From the NCBI RefSeq assembly GCF_029626235.1, contig NZ_JARUBO010000005.1, positions 6,172,001 through 6,236,000 on the forward strand: a DNA stretch of 64,000 nt, read 5' to 3'. Numbering within the stretch: the stretch's first letter is position 1; each line of letters starts with the position of its first letter. Below the pieces are notes generated by a model that made no database searches, had not been told where the DNA came from, and worked only from the letters and a program-made list of their open reading frames with translations. Shown piece after piece: positions 17,281-25,850 of the stretch. The position numbers and the translations under genes are program-made. Source of the stretch: Micromonospora sp. WMMD1120. Lineage in GTDB: Bacteria; Actinomycetota; Actinomycetes; Mycobacteriales; Micromonosporaceae.

Positions 17281-18891
17281 TCAGCCGAAGCAGTTCGGCA
17301 CCGGAGGTGCGCTGGGTGTGCAGTTGGTGGGCCGGTTCTCGCTGATCACCGACTTCTCGTCCACGGTGACCTGACCGCCGTCGTTGAAGACTCCACCCGG
17401 CGCCAGGGCCGAGGTGTTCCGGGTGACCTTGGACTCGGTGAGGGTGAGCGTGGCGTTGTTGTAGATGCCGCCGGCGCGCGAGTTGGTGCCGACGGCCTTG
17501 TTCCGGTCGACGTGCACCTTGCGCAGCACCACCACGCCGCTGGTGTTGTAGACGCCCCCACCGTTCTCTATCGAACTTCCCGTGCTGGCGGCGTTCTGGC
17601 TGATCTCGCTCTCCTCGGCCACGACCTGACCGATCTGGTTGTAGATCCCGCCGCCGCGCTGGCCGGCGTCGTTGCGGCTGATCGTGCTGTGCGTCAGGTG
17701 GAAGATGCCGTCGTTGAAGATTCCACCACCCTCACTGCGGGTCGTGTTCTCGGTGACAGTGATGTTCTTCGCCGTGGTGGTGGCGTTGATGCCGCTGCGG
17801 ATACCGCCGCCGCGGAAGGCCGCGTTGTTGTGGTGGACGCGGACGTTGTCGAGCGTGGCGACGCTGGAGTTCGACAGCCCGCCACCCGCGCCGAGCGGCA
17901 CGACGATGACCGTACCGCTCGTGATGTTGTCGCTGATGGTGGTGTTCTTGACGCTGAGGTTGCCGTTGTTGTGGATGCCCCCACCGTCGAAGACCGAGCT
18001 GTTGTCGCTGACCCTGCTCTCGCCGTACTCTCGCTTGTCCCGGTCCTTGCCGTCGCGGCCCTTGCCCGCGTCGTGCTCGCCGCGGCCGACGATGCTGGTG
18101 TCGCCGAAGTTGGCGATCCCCCCGCCGGGGCCGTTGGTCTGGTTGTCGACCACCCTGGTGTCCTCGATGGTGGCCCGGCCGCCGACGTCGACCCGGATGC
18201 CACCACCACCGCCACCGAGCCCACTGGTGTCCTGGCCGCCCCTGACGGTGACGTCGCGCAGCTTCAGGTCGCCGCCCGCGCCGACCTCGAGGATGCGGAA
18301 CGGTGTGGCGGTGGCGGCGCGGACGATGGTGGCGCCGTTGCCGTCGATGGCGACCCGCCCGGTGATGATCGGCAGGCCGACGGGACCGTGGGGTACGGGC
18401 GGCGGCGGCGCCGACCGGGTGAGCGTGTAGGTGCACTTCTCGGCCAGTCTGAGCGTCGCGCCGTCGTCGGCGTTCGCACGGACGATGGCGGCGATCAACT
18501 CGTCGGAGTTGCAGGGCACCTCCCGCGCGGCGTGCCCGCCGTCCCACCGGTCGCCCCGGTCCTGATCCTTGCCGTCCCGGCCGCCGGAGCGCTCCTTCTG
18601 GTCGGAGCGCCCCTTCTCGTCGGAGCGCTCCTTGTCGTCGGAGCGCTCCTTGTCGTCCGCGCGCCGGCCGGCGTCGCCGCCGTCCAGGCGGTTGCCCCCG
18701 GTCAGGACCCGCTCTCCGGCGGTCAGCAGGCCACCGTCGCCCAGCGCCGCCGGCCCGCCGACGGCGGCCAGGCCAGCCAGCCCGGTCAGCCCCGCCACTC
18801 CGGCGACGAGCCAGCGGGCCGGCCGCCGCTTCGGCGGGCGTGGTGGGTCCGCCGCCACGTCATCCACGTTCGGGTGTCGATGGTTGGACAT
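17281..18891 (-). CDS. Exported or membrane-anchored right-handed beta-helix repeat protein
   Basis: 536 residues starting M-S-N-H-R-H, with GAGG upstream. Residues of about 27-55 are Pro/Arg-rich then hydrophobic (L-V-A-G-V-A-G-L-T-G-L-A-G), a signal or anchor segment. A charged linker of repeated six-residue units (DDKERS, DEKGRS, DQKERS) comes next. From about residue 125 on, short repeats of the form G-G-G-I-x-N and N-x-T-I-x-x-N/D-N are spaced about 25-40 residues apart, the signature of Pmp/parallel beta-helix proteins of the cell surface. An internal second charged insertion (G-K-D-R-D-K-R-E) sits within the helix. It may bind or degrade polysaccharide, but no catalytic residues can be assigned. 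Confidence 0.82.
   Translation of the reverse strand: MSNHRHPNVDDVAADPPRPPKRRPARWLVAGVAGLTGLAGLAAVGGPAALGDGGLLTAGERVLTGGNRLDGGDAGRRADDKERSDDKERSDEKGRSDQKERSGGRDGKDQDRGDRWDGGHAAREVPCNSDELIAAIVRANADDGATLRLAEKCTYTLTRSAPPPPVPHGPVGLPIITGRVAIDGNGATIVRAATATPFRILEVGAGGDLKLRDVTVRGGQDTSGLGGGGGGIRVDVGGRATIEDTRVVDNQTNGPGGGIANFGDTSIVGRGEHDAGKGRDGKDRDKREYGESRVSDNSSVFDGGGIHNNGNLSVKNTTISDNITSGTVIVVPLGAGGGLSNSSVATLDNVRVHHNNAAFRGGGIRSGINATTTAKNITVTENTTRSEGGGIFNDGIFHLTHSTISRNDAGQRGGGIYNQIGQVVAEESEISQNAASTGSSIENGGGVYNTSGVVVLRKVHVDRNKAVGTNSRAGGIYNNATLTLTESKVTRNTSALAPGGVFNDGGQVTVDEKSVISENRPTNCTPSAPPVPNCFG
18586..18657. repeat. Four tandem 18-bp repeats within the beta-helix gene
   Basis: Four consecutive units of the form GGAGCGCTCCTTSTSGTC (18586-18603, 18604-18621, 18622-18639, 18640-18657) encode the six-residue charged linker units. 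Three of the four contain the perfect 10-bp palindrome GGAGCGCTCC; the second carries one substitution. Confidence 0.85.
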
Positions 18892-19064
18892 CGAGCTACC
18901 TCGCTCTTCTCCGCGCCCCGTGTCTCTGCACGCCACAATCAGTGCAGAAAGCGACAAATCGGTTGTCGCCCCCAGAGGGAACGTAGTCGAGCGACACTCG
19001 CATTACCGGTGCTTATGCGAAGAAGTCCTACATTCGGTGCGGGATCTTCGTCGCGGGGAATCGT

Positions 19065-19517
19065 TCAGCAGCAGCGCGGTCCGGACCCGCCCTCGCCCGC
19101 GTCCGGTTCGCCGCAGCGACACTGCTCGACACCGACCCTGGTGAGGGTGTCGGCGTCGGCCTTGACCGTGTAGACCTCCCAGGGCTCGTCGCCCGGCCCA
19201 CGCACCCAGACCTTGTCCTGAAGGGCGTAGCAGCACTCGGTGTCGTTCTCCTCCATGGTGACGAGGCCGGACTCGGCGAGACGCCGGGTGGCGGCGTCGA
19301 CCTCGGCGGTGGAGAAGACCTCCACGCCCAGGTGGTCCATGACGGTGGGCTGACCGGCGTCGCCCTCGATGAGGACGAGCTTGAGCGGCGGGTTCTCCAC
19401 CGCGAAGTTGGCGTAGCCCTGACGACGCTTGGCCGGCTCGACGCCGAACAGATTCGAGTAGAAGGCCACGGAGCCTTCGAGGTCGGACACGCGCAGGGCG
19501 AGCTGCACACGGGACAT
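19065..19517 (-). CDS. arsI: ArsI/CadI-type vicinal oxygen chelate enzyme (organoarsenical C-As lyase)
   Basis: 150 residues starting M-S-R-V-Q-L-A-L-R, with GGAGGTGCCCC upstream. It is a glyoxalase-fold dioxygenase. The likely Fe(II) triad is Gln5, His62 and Glu114, and the substrate-binding vicinal cysteine pair is Cys95-Cys96 in T-E-C-C-Y-A. The C terminus is Cys-rich (C-R-C-G ... C-C). ArsI enzymes split the carbon-arsenic bond of trivalent aromatic or methyl arsenicals; the close homologue CadI is cadmium-induced with unclear chemistry. It diverges from arsR-aquaporin-arsC over a shared operator, which favours the arsenic role. Confidence 0.87.
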   Translation of the reverse strand: MSRVQLALRVSDLEGSVAFYSNLFGVEPAKRRQGYANFAVENPPLKLVLIEGDAGQPTVMDHLGVEVFSTAEVDAATRRLAESGLVTMEENDTECCYALQDKVWVRGPGDEPWEVYTVKADADTLTRVGVEQCRCGEPDAGEGGSGPRCC

Positions 19518-19585
19518 GGGGCACCTCCGGCTGGGATGATCAATCACTGTCTAGATGGATTTCGAATCAGCCACCACTGTTGCAG

Positions 19586-19627
19586 CTTGTTTTGACATCT
19601 GTCAAGGTAGAAAAATGTCAAAACAAG
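19586..19627. promoter_or_regulatory. ArsR operator with nested inverted repeats
   Basis: An inner palindrome TTGACA-TC-TGTCAA (19592-19605) resembles known ArsR boxes. A larger inverted repeat surrounds it: CTTGTTTTGACAT (19586-19598) is exactly inverted at 19615-19627, and the right arm overlaps the first codons of arsR. It lies in the 97-nt gap between the divergent arsI and arsR start codons, so bound ArsR could block both transcripts. Confidence 0.78.
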
Positions 19628-19986
19628 AGCTGCCGGTGGTGGACGTCCGGGCGGCGGCCTGCTGCCCCCCACTGTCGGTCCGCCCGATGGACGCCGCGCA
19701 GGCGGCGGTTGTCGCGCCGATGTTCAAGGCCCTCGGCGACCCGGTCCGGCTGCGGCTGATGTCGATGATCGCCTCGGTGCCGGAGATGTGCGTCTGCGAC
19801 CTCACCCCGGCGTTCGACCTCTCCGGGCCGACCATCTCGCACCACCTCAAGGTGCTGCGCGAGGCCGGCCTCGTCGACTCCGAGCGCCGGGGCACCTGGG
19901 TGTGGTACAGGGTCCAACCCGAGGCGTTCCGCCAGCTCGGCGCGCTGCTCGACCTGTCCGCCACGTCCCGGCCGGCCGGCGCGTGA
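19615..19986 (+). CDS. arsR: ArsR-family arsenite-responsive repressor
   Basis: 123 residues. The winged helix includes M-F-K-A-L-G-D-P-V-R-L-R-L and the recognition helix S-G-P-T-I-S-H-H-L-K-V-L-R-E-A-G-L-V. The sensor motif C-V-C-D-L at the start of the third helix is the classical As(III)/Sb(III) dithiolate site, and an extra C-C pair near residue 16 could add a third thiol as in some actinobacterial ArsR variants. It represses its own operon and probably arsI until arsenite binds. The start is fixed by the operator layout; the stop overlaps the aquaporin GTG. Confidence 0.93.
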   Translation: MSKQELPVVDVRAAACCPPLSVRPMDAAQAAVVAPMFKALGDPVRLRLMSMIASVPEMCVCDLTPAFDLSGPTISHHLKVLREAGLVDSERRGTWVWYRVQPEAFRQLGALLDLSATSRPAGA

Positions 19987-20720
19987 GGCTCGGCCTCGCC
20001 CGACGCGCCTCGGCCGAGTTCGTCGGCACGGCGCTGCTGGTCACCGCCGTGGTCGGCTCCGGCATCGCGGCGGCCCGCCTGTCACCCGGTGACGTCGGGC
20101 TCCAACTCCTGGAGAACGCGATCGCCACCGCGTTCGCGCTGGGCGCGCTGATCCTCGTGTTCGGACCGGTCTCCGGCGCCCACCTCAACCCCGTCGTGTC
20201 CGCCGTCGACTGGTGGCTCGGCCGGCGCGGCGGCACGGGCCTGCCCGGCAGGGACCTCGCCGCCTACAGCACCGCACAGGCGACCGGCGCGGTCGCCGGG
20301 GCCGTGCTGGCGAATCTCATGTACGACCTGCCGGCGGCCACCTGGTCGCGGACCGACCGCACCGGAGCGCACCTGTGGCTGGCCGAGGCCGTCGCCACCG
20401 CCGGTCTGGTCGTCCTGGTCTTCGCCCTCGCCCGCAGCGGACGCACGTCGACCGCGCCGGCCGCGGTGGGCGCCTACATCGGCGCGGCCTACTGGTTCAC
20501 CTCGTCCACCTCGTTCGCCAACCCCGCGGTCACCATCGGCCGGACCGTCACCGACACCTTCGCCGGCATCGCCCCCGCGTCCCTACCCGGCTTCGTGATC
20601 GCCCAGCTCGTCGGCGGGCTGGTGGCCGTCTCCGCGCTCGCCGCCTGGTATCCCGGCGCCGAGCGCGCCGCCGACGCCGTCGTCCTGCCCCGACTCCCAC
20701 AGGAATCCGATACGCGATGA
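19983..20720 (+). CDS. Aquaporin-family channel (MIP), likely AqpS-like arsenite channel
   Basis: 245 residues from a GTG overlapping the arsR stop (GTGA). Six hydrophobic segments and two pore half-helices are visible: H-L-N-P-V-V-S and F-A-N-P-A-V-T-I-G-R, the MIP signature pair (second one N-P-A with the conserved Arg). In Sinorhizobium meliloti an aquaglyceroporin (AqpS) in an ars operon lets arsenite produced by ArsC flow out down its gradient. Here too the channel takes the place of a pump between arsR and arsC. The role as arsenite exit channel is inferred from operon position. Confidence 0.87.
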   Translation: MRLGLARRASAEFVGTALLVTAVVGSGIAAARLSPGDVGLQLLENAIATAFALGALILVFGPVSGAHLNPVVSAVDWWLGRRGGTGLPGRDLAAYSTAQATGAVAGAVLANLMYDLPAATWSRTDRTGAHLWLAEAVATAGLVVLVFALARSGRTSTAPAAVGAYIGAAYWFTSSTSFANPAVTIGRTVTDTFAGIAPASLPGFVIAQLVGGLVAVSALAAWYPGAERAADAVVLPRLPQESDTR

Positions 20721-21148
20721 GCGCCAAGCCCTCCGTCCTGTTCGTCTGTGTCCACAACGCCGGCCGCTCCCAGATGGCCGCCGGCTGGCTGCGGCACCTG
20801 GCGGGCGACACCGTCGAGGTGCGCTCCGCGGGCAGCGAACCCGCCGACCGCCTCAACCCCGCCGCCGTCGCCGCCATGCGGGAGGTCGGCATCGACATCA
20901 CCGACCAGACTCCGGTACGCCTCAGCTGGGACGCCGCCGAGGCGAGCGACGTCATCGTCACCATGGGCTGCGGCGACACCTGCCCCGTGTTCCCCGGCAA
21001 GCGCTACGAGGACTGGGCCCTCACCGATCCGGCCGGGCAACCCCTCGACGTCGTCCGGCGCGTCCGCGACGACATCCGGGCCCGGGTCGAGACGCTCCTG
21101 GTCGATCTGGGCGGGCGACGGCCCGCCGGTGCCGCCCCGGACGCGTGA
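20717..21148 (+). CDS. arsC: Arsenate reductase (low-molecular-weight phosphatase type)
   Basis: 143 residues, ATG overlapping the aquaporin stop. The phosphatase-like anion loop C11-V-H-N-A-G-R17-S is near the N terminus, and the downstream M-G-C-G-D-T-C-P-V-F-P-G supplies two more Cys for the thiol relay. It reduces arsenate to arsenite in the cytosol using thioredoxin- or mycothiol-type reductant. With the channel upstream it gives arsenate resistance: reduce, then let arsenite leave. No second arsC or arsT is adjacent. Confidence 0.93.
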   Translation: MSAKPSVLFVCVHNAGRSQMAAGWLRHLAGDTVEVRSAGSEPADRLNPAAVAAMREVGIDITDQTPVRLSWDAAEASDVIVTMGCGDTCPVFPGKRYEDWALTDPAGQPLDVVRRVRDDIRARVETLLVDLGGRRPAGAAPDA

Positions 21149-21204
21149 TCACATGACGGGGAGTAGTTCAGGTCGGTCCGTGGGAGCTACTGTCCACCAT
21201 CTGA

Positions 21205-21978
21205 TCATGAAGGCCGCCGGTCGGCGGCGGGGGCGGGCAGCCGCAGACCGGACATGCCGCCGTCGACGGCCAGCGACGTGCCGGTCACCGACGCCGTGGC
21301 CGGCGACGCGAGGTAGAGGACGGCGGCGGCCACCTCGTCGGCGGTGACCAGTCGACCGGTCGGCTGCCGGGCGGCCAACTGCCGCTTCTCCGCCACCGGG
21401 TCGGCCGCTCCGGCGAGCAGGCGGGCGACCCAGGGAGTGTCCACTGTGCCCGGGGCGACGCAGTTGACCCGTACGCCCTCGGTCACCAGGTCGGCGGCCA
21501 TGGCGAGGGTGAGCGCGTGCACGGCGCCCTTGGTGGCCGAGTAGAGCGCGCGTTTGGGCAGGCCGACGGTCGCCGCGATCGAGGAGATGTTGACGATCGC
21601 GGCGGACGACGACCGGCGCAGGTACGGCAGGGCGACGGCGCTCGTCCGGGCCACGCCGGTGACGTTGACGTCGAGCGCCCGGGTCCACTGCTCGTCGTCG
21701 TTCTCCTGCACGGTGCCGACCGACGAGATGGCGGCGTTGTTCACCAGGATGTCGACGCCACCGAACGTCTCCGCCACCGAGGTGACGGCCGCGTCGACCG
21801 AGGACCGGTCGGCCACGTCGGCAGCGACCGCGAGCAGCCGAGGGTCCCCGGGCAGACCGGAGACGTCCAGGTCCAACACCCCGACCCGGGCACCGGCGGC
21901 CAGGAACGCCCGCACGCAGGCGTTGCCTATCCCCGAGGCCCCGCCGGTCACCACCGCCACCAGGCCGTCACACCGCAT
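21205..21978 (-). CDS. SDR-family dehydrogenase, probable keto-deoxy-sugar-acid 4-dehydrogenase
   Basis: 257 residues with GAGGAG upstream. Classical short-chain dehydrogenase: nucleotide loop T-G-G-A-S-G-I-G, D-x-D at the end of strand 2 (V-L-D-L-D, favouring NAD+), N-N-A-A-I-S, catalytic Ser in N-I-S-S-I, Y-S-A-T-K, and C-terminal V-D-G-G-M. It follows the FAH-fold hydrolase gene by 30 nt in the same operon. That pairing is known from the non-phosphorylative L-fucose and L-rhamnose routes, where an SDR oxidises 2-keto-3-deoxy-fuconate/rhamnonate to the 2,4-diketo acid that the hydrolase splits. Specific substrate is inferred. Confidence 0.85.
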   Translation of the reverse strand: MRCDGLVAVVTGGASGIGNACVRAFLAAGARVGVLDLDVSGLPGDPRLLAVAADVADRSSVDAAVTSVAETFGGVDILVNNAAISSVGTVQENDDEQWTRALDVNVTGVARTSAVALPYLRRSSSAAIVNISSIAATVGLPKRALYSATKGAVHALTLAMAADLVTEGVRVNCVAPGTVDTPWVARLLAGAADPVAEKRQLAARQPTGRLVTADEVAAAVLYLASPATASVTGTSLAVDGGMSGLRLPAPAADRRPS

Positions 21979-22008
21979 CCCCGTCTCCTCTCCCGGCGCG
22001 CACGGCCA

Positions 22009-22848
22009 TCAGGCGTTGCCGAGCACGGTGCGCTGCCGGCCGAGCCCGTCGATCTCGACCTCCATCACGTCACCGACACGCAGGTACGGGAAGCGGCCGG
22101 AGAGCGCCACCCCCTGCGGGGTGCCGGTGTTGACGACGTCGCCCGGGTCCAGGACGGTGAACTGGGACAGGTGCCAGACCAGGTACGCCACGTCGAAGAC
22201 CATGTCGCTGGTGCGCGAGTCCTGCCGGGGCTCGCCGTTGACCCAGGACCGCAGCCCCAGCGCCTGCGGGTCGTCGACCTCGTCCGGGGTGACCAGCCAC
22301 GGGCCGAGCGGTTGGAACGTCTCGCAGGACTTGCCCTTCGACCACTGGCCGCCGGACACGGCGAGCTGGAAGTCGCGCTCGGAGACGTCGTTGGACAGCA
22401 CGTAACCGGCGATGTGCGCGAGCGCGTCGGCCGGCGATTCGAGGTAGCGGGCCCGCCGGCCGATCACCACCGCCAGCTCGACCTCCCAGTCGGTCCTGGT
22501 GGACCCGCGCGGGATCAGCACCTCGTCGTACGGGCCGACGACGGTGTTGGGCGCCTTGTAGAAGATGATCGGCGTGGTGGGCGGTTCGGCGCCCGACTCG
22601 GCGGCGTGCGCGGCGTAGTTCTGCCCGACGCAGAGCACCGCCCCGGGTCGGGCGATCGGCGCGCCGACCCGCTGGCCGGTGACGTCGACCTCCGGCAGGT
22701 CGGTGGCCTCCCGCACCCGCTGGAACCCGTCGCCGGCGAGGAAGTCGCCGTCGATGTCGGCGGTCAGCGACGAGAGGTCGACGTGCCGCCCGTCGACGTA
22801 CAGCACGGGGCGTTCCCGCCCCACGGGCCCGACGCGCATGAACTTCAC
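22009..22848 (-). CDS. FAH-fold hydrolase, probable 2,4-diketo-3-deoxy-sugar-acid hydrolase
   Basis: 279 residues from a GTG with GGAGG at 8 nt. It has the fumarylacetoacetase C-terminal fold: V-G-Q-N-Y-A-A-H-A, F-Y-K-A-P-N-T-V-V-G-P, the metal ligands in D-W-E-V-E-L-A-V-V-I-G, D-V-S-E-R-D-F-Q, K-S-C-E-T-F-Q-P-L-G-P, and N-T-G-T-P-Q-G-V-A. This subgroup includes 2,4-diketo-3-deoxy-L-fuconate/L-rhamnonate hydrolases (products pyruvate and L-lactate) and ureidoglycolate lyase-like enzymes. The SDR behind it and the divergent lactate-oxidation operon support the first option. The upstream dehydratase, lactonase and sugar dehydrogenase are not in the window. Confidence 0.85.
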   Translation of the reverse strand: MKFMRVGPVGRERPVLYVDGRHVDLSSLTADIDGDFLAGDGFQRVREATDLPEVDVTGQRVGAPIARPGAVLCVGQNYAAHAAESGAEPPTTPIIFYKAPNTVVGPYDEVLIPRGSTRTDWEVELAVVIGRRARYLESPADALAHIAGYVLSNDVSERDFQLAVSGGQWSKGKSCETFQPLGPWLVTPDEVDDPQALGLRSWVNGEPRQDSRTSDMVFDVAYLVWHLSQFTVLDPGDVVNTGTPQGVALSGRFPYLRVGDVMEVEIDGLGRQRTVLGNA

Positions 22849-22882
22849 GAACCAACCTCCAGCGCTGGCGAATCCGCCTATT

Positions 22883-22892
22883 TCCTATAGGA
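22883..22892. promoter_or_regulatory. Predicted GntR operator between divergent FAH/SDR and gntR-lut operons
   Basis: TCCTATAGGA is a perfect 10-bp palindrome in the 107-nt divergent gap, 35 nt from the hydrolase start and 64 nt from the regulator start. Its form suits an FCD-type GntR dimer site. Confidence 0.5.
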
Positions 22893-22955
22893 TGTTGCCT
22901 TGCTAGTGTGTACTCGGTCACACCGACACAGTCAAGGGGTTGCCGAGGAGACGAC

Positions 22956-23669
22956 ATGGCCCAGCAGGACGGCCGCGAGGGTCGACTCCGCCCCGCCCGT
23001 CGCCTCACCCTCGCCGAGGATGTCTACGAGTCGATAAAGACCCTCGTGATGGACCACATCCTGCCGCCCGGCGAACGGGTCAACATCGACGCCCTCGCCC
23101 GCGAGCTGGACGTCTCCCCCACCCCGGTCCGCGAAGCCCTCGCCCGGCTGGAGGCCGACGGCCTGGTCCGCAAGCGCCCGCTCTCCGGTTACAGCACCAC
23201 GCCGTTGCTCACCCGCGCCGAGTTCGACGACCTGTTCGAGGTGCGTCACCTGCTGGAGGGCGAGACCGCCGCACGGGCCGCGACGCACGCGTCCGCCGAG
23301 GCCCGGCAGCGCATCAGCGCCGAGGCGGCGGCCAGCATCGACGTGGAAGCCGGCGACGGCTACCGCCGGCACGCCGCGTTCACCGCGCTGGACGCGCGGT
23401 TCCACGACCTGATCGCCGACGCCGCCGGCAGTCCGCTGCTGCGCGACAGCATCACCCGGCTGCACGCACACCTGCACCTGCACCGGCTGTACTTCCCGGT
23501 GTCCGGCGCGTCGGACACCCACACCGAGCACCAGCGCGTCGCCGCCGCCATCGTCGCCGGTGACGCGGCGACCGCCACCGAGGCGATGCACGCCCACCTC
23601 AGCGCCGCCCGGGAGCGCCATCTGCCCGCGTTCGACCGGCCCGGCGACCCGCCCCGCGACTCGGCGTGA
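22956..23669 (+). CDS. GntR-family regulator (FCD domain) leading the lutABC operon
   Basis: 237 residues starting M-A-Q-Q-D-G, with GAGGAGA upstream. The winged helix carries N-I-D-A-L-A-R-E-L-D-V-S-P-T-P-V-R-E-A-L-A-R-L-E-A-D-G-L-V; the FCD domain carries L-D-A-R-F-H-D-L-I and T-E-H-Q-R-V, with His residues for the metal site. It is followed after 28 nt by lutA and diverges from the hydrolase/SDR operon, so it likely controls both, sensing lactate or a keto-deoxy acid. The effector is not known from sequence. Confidence 0.88.
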   Translation: MAQQDGREGRLRPARRLTLAEDVYESIKTLVMDHILPPGERVNIDALARELDVSPTPVREALARLEADGLVRKRPLSGYSTTPLLTRAEFDDLFEVRHLLEGETAARAATHASAEARQRISAEAAASIDVEAGDGYRRHAAFTALDARFHDLIADAAGSPLLRDSITRLHAHLHLHRLYFPVSGASDTHTEHQRVAAAIVAGDAATATEAMHAHLSAARERHLPAFDRPGDPPRDSA

Positions 23670-23697
23670 CCCGCCCCGACCCGTCCGAGGAGCCGCC

Positions 23698-24405
23698 GTG
23701 CGCATCGCCCTCTTCATCACCTGCGTCAACGACCTCGCCTACCCGGCGACCGGCATCGCCGTCACCCGCATCCTGCGCCGGCTCGGCCACACCGTCGACT
23801 TCCCCACCGCCCAGACCTGCTGTGGGCAGATGCACGCCAACACCGGCTACCGGGCCGAGGCGCTGCCGATGGTCCGCGGCTACGTCGACGTCTTCGACGG
23901 CTTCGACGCGATCGTCGCGCCCTCCGGGTCGTGCACCGCGATGATCCGCGAGCAGTACCCCCGCCTGCACGCGCCGGCCGCGTCGGTGGCCGCCCGCACG
24001 TACGAGCTGTCCGAACTGCTCGTCGACGTCCTCGGGGTCACCGACGTCGGCGCGGAGTTCCGGGAGACGGTCACCTACCACCCCACCTGCCACGGTCTGC
24101 GGATGCTGCGCCTCGGCGACCGGCCGCTGAGTCTGCTGCGCCAGGTGCGCGGGATCGAGCTGGTCGAGCTGGGCGACGCCACCGAGTGCTGCGGCTTCGG
24201 CGGCACGTTCGCGCTGAAGAACACCGCCGTCTCCACCGCGATGCTCAGCGACAAGTGCGCCCGGGTGCGCGAGACCGGCGCCCGGGTGCTCGCCGCCGCC
24301 GACAACTCCTGCCTGGCGCACATCGGCGGCGGCCTGGACCGCCACCGGTCGGGCGTGCGGGCCGTGCACTACGCCGAGATCCTCGCCGAGACGGGAGCCC
24401 GCTGA
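23698..24405 (+). CDS. lutA: L-lactate oxidation complex subunit LutA (CCG-domain protein)
   Basis: 235 residues from a GTG with GAGGAG upstream. Two cysteine-rich CCG domains are visible: [12 protein letters not shown] and [11 protein letters not shown], with further single Cys in T-C-V-N-D and Y-H-P-T-C-H-G. These bind redox cofactor or 4Fe-4S clusters, as in heterodisulfide reductase subunit B and GlpC. With LutB and LutC it oxidises L-lactate to pyruvate, passing electrons to the membrane chain. Its stop overlaps the lutB start by one base (TGATG). Confidence 0.92.
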   Translation: MRIALFITCVNDLAYPATGIAVTRILRRLGHTVDFPTAQTCCGQMHANTGYRAEALPMVRGYVDVFDGFDAIVAPSGSCTAMIREQYPRLHAPAASVAARTYELSELLVDVLGVTDVGAEFRETVTYHPTCHGLRMLRLGDRPLSLLRQVRGIELVELGDATECCGFGGTFALKNTAVSTAMLSDKCARVRETGARVLAAADNSCLAHIGGGLDRHRSGVRAVHYAEILAETGAR

Positions 24406-25850
24406 TGAACCGTCCGGTCACCCCCACCACCGGGAGCGGGCGCATCCGTACGCCGCTGCCCTTTCCGACCGCGGCCCGGCCGGCGGTCGCCGACACCCAG
24501 CTACGCGCGAACCTGCACCGGGCCACCAGGACCATCCGCGACAAGCGCGCCCGGGTCGTCGACGAGGTGCCCGACTGGGAGGCGCTGCGCGACGCCGGCG
24601 CCGCGATCAAGGCGGACGTGCAGCGCCGGCTGCCGGAGTTGCTGGAGCAGTTCGAGGCCTCCGTCACCGCCGCCGGCGCCACTGTGCACTGGGCGCGCGA
24701 CGCGGCCGAGGCGTGCCGAATCGTCGTCGACCTGACCCGGGCCGCCGGGGCGGACGAGGTCGTGAAGGTCAAGTCGATGGCGACCCAGGAGATCGAGCTC
24801 AACGAGGCGCTGGAGGCGGCCGGGATCGCCGCGTACGAGACCGACCTGGCCGAGCTGATCGTGCAGCTCGGCGAGGACACCCCCTCGCACATCCTGGTGC
24901 CGGCGATCCACTACAACCGGGCGCAGATCCGGGACGTCTTCCAGCGGCGGATGGCGGACGCGCCGGCCGACCTGACCGACGAGCCGGCCGCCCTGGCCGA
25001 GGCGGCCCGCGCCCACCTGCGGCGGCGGTTCCTCTCGGCCCGGGTCGCCGTCTCCGGCGCCAACTTCGCCATCGCCGACACCGGCACCCTGGTGGTCGTC
25101 GAGTCCGAGGGCAACGGGCGGATGTGCCTGACCCTCCCGCAGACGCTGATCAGTGTCGTCGGCGTGGAGAAGCTGCTGCCCACCTTCGGTGACCTGGAGG
25201 TCTTCCTGCAACTGCTGCCCCGGTCCTCGACCGGGGAGCGGATGAACCCGTACACCTCGATGTGGACCGGCGTCACAGCGGGCGACGGCCCGCAGTCGGT
25301 GCACGTGGTGCTCGTCGACAACGGCCGGTCCGCGGTGCTCGCCGACCCGGTCGGACGGCCGGCGCTGTCCTGCATCCGCTGCTCCGCCTGCCTCAACGTC
25401 TGCCCGGTGTACGAGCGCGCCGGCGGGCACGCGTACGGCTCGGTGTACCCGGGGCCGATCGGGGCGATCCTGTCCCCGCAGCTCACCGGCGTGGCCGACA
25501 ACGCCTCGCTGCCGTACGCGTCGACGCTCTGCGGCGCCTGCTACGACGTCTGCCCAGTGAAGATCAACATTCCGGAGATCCTGGTCCACCTCCGCCAGGA
25601 GGCGCCGCACCCGCCCGTCGAACGGGCCACCATGCGCGCGCTGTCCTGGGTCATGCGCAGTCCTCGACGCTGGGCGGCCGCCCTGCGCCTGACCCGGCTC
25701 GGCGCGGGCCCGCTCGGGGCGTACCGCCAGCGGCGCACCGGCAGACGTACGCTGCGCCGGTTGCCCTGGCCGGCCTCGGCCTGGACCCGGTCGCGGGACC
25801 TCCCGCTGCCCGCGCCGCAGACCTTCCGCGACTGGTGGGGGAAGCAGTGA
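24405..25850 (+). CDS. lutB: L-lactate oxidation complex iron-sulfur subunit LutB
   Basis: 481 residues. A long LUD domain (about 60-320; [13 protein letters not shown] and [16 protein letters not shown]) precedes two ferredoxin-like 4Fe-4S motifs: [14 protein letters not shown] and [11 protein letters not shown]. The C-terminal tail is Arg/Trp-rich. It is the electron-transfer core of the Lut complex. Four-base overlap with lutC (GTGA) shows tight coupling. Length is typical of the family. Confidence 0.95.
   Translation: MNRPVTPTTGSGRIRTPLPFPTAARPAVADTQLRANLHRATRTIRDKRARVVDEVPDWEALRDAGAAIKADVQRRLPELLEQFEASVTAAGATVHWARDAAEACRIVVDLTRAAGADEVVKVKSMATQEIELNEALEAAGIAAYETDLAELIVQLGEDTPSHILVPAIHYNRAQIRDVFQRRMADAPADLTDEPAALAEAARAHLRRRFLSARVAVSGANFAIADTGTLVVVESEGNGRMCLTLPQTLISVVGVEKLLPTFGDLEVFLQLLPRSSTGERMNPYTSMWTGVTAGDGPQSVHVVLVDNGRSAVLADPVGRPALSCIRCSACLNVCPVYERAGGHAYGSVYPGPIGAILSPQLTGVADNASLPYASTLCGACYDVCPVKINIPEILVHLRQEAPHPPVERATMRALSWVMRSPRRWAAALRLTRLGAGPLGAYRQRRTGRRTLRRLPWPASAWTRSRDLPLPAPQTFRDWWGKQ

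Noticed and set aside
18586..18657. Tandem 18-bp units considered as a CRISPR array
   Set aside because: Units are directly adjacent with no spacers and encode an in-frame hexapeptide repeat.
16591..18891. Toxin/immunity pair (SUKH-like protein with the beta-helix protein as toxin)
   Set aside because: The genes are convergent with a terminator between them, and the beta-helix protein has no recognisable toxin domain or secretion marker for contact-dependent systems.
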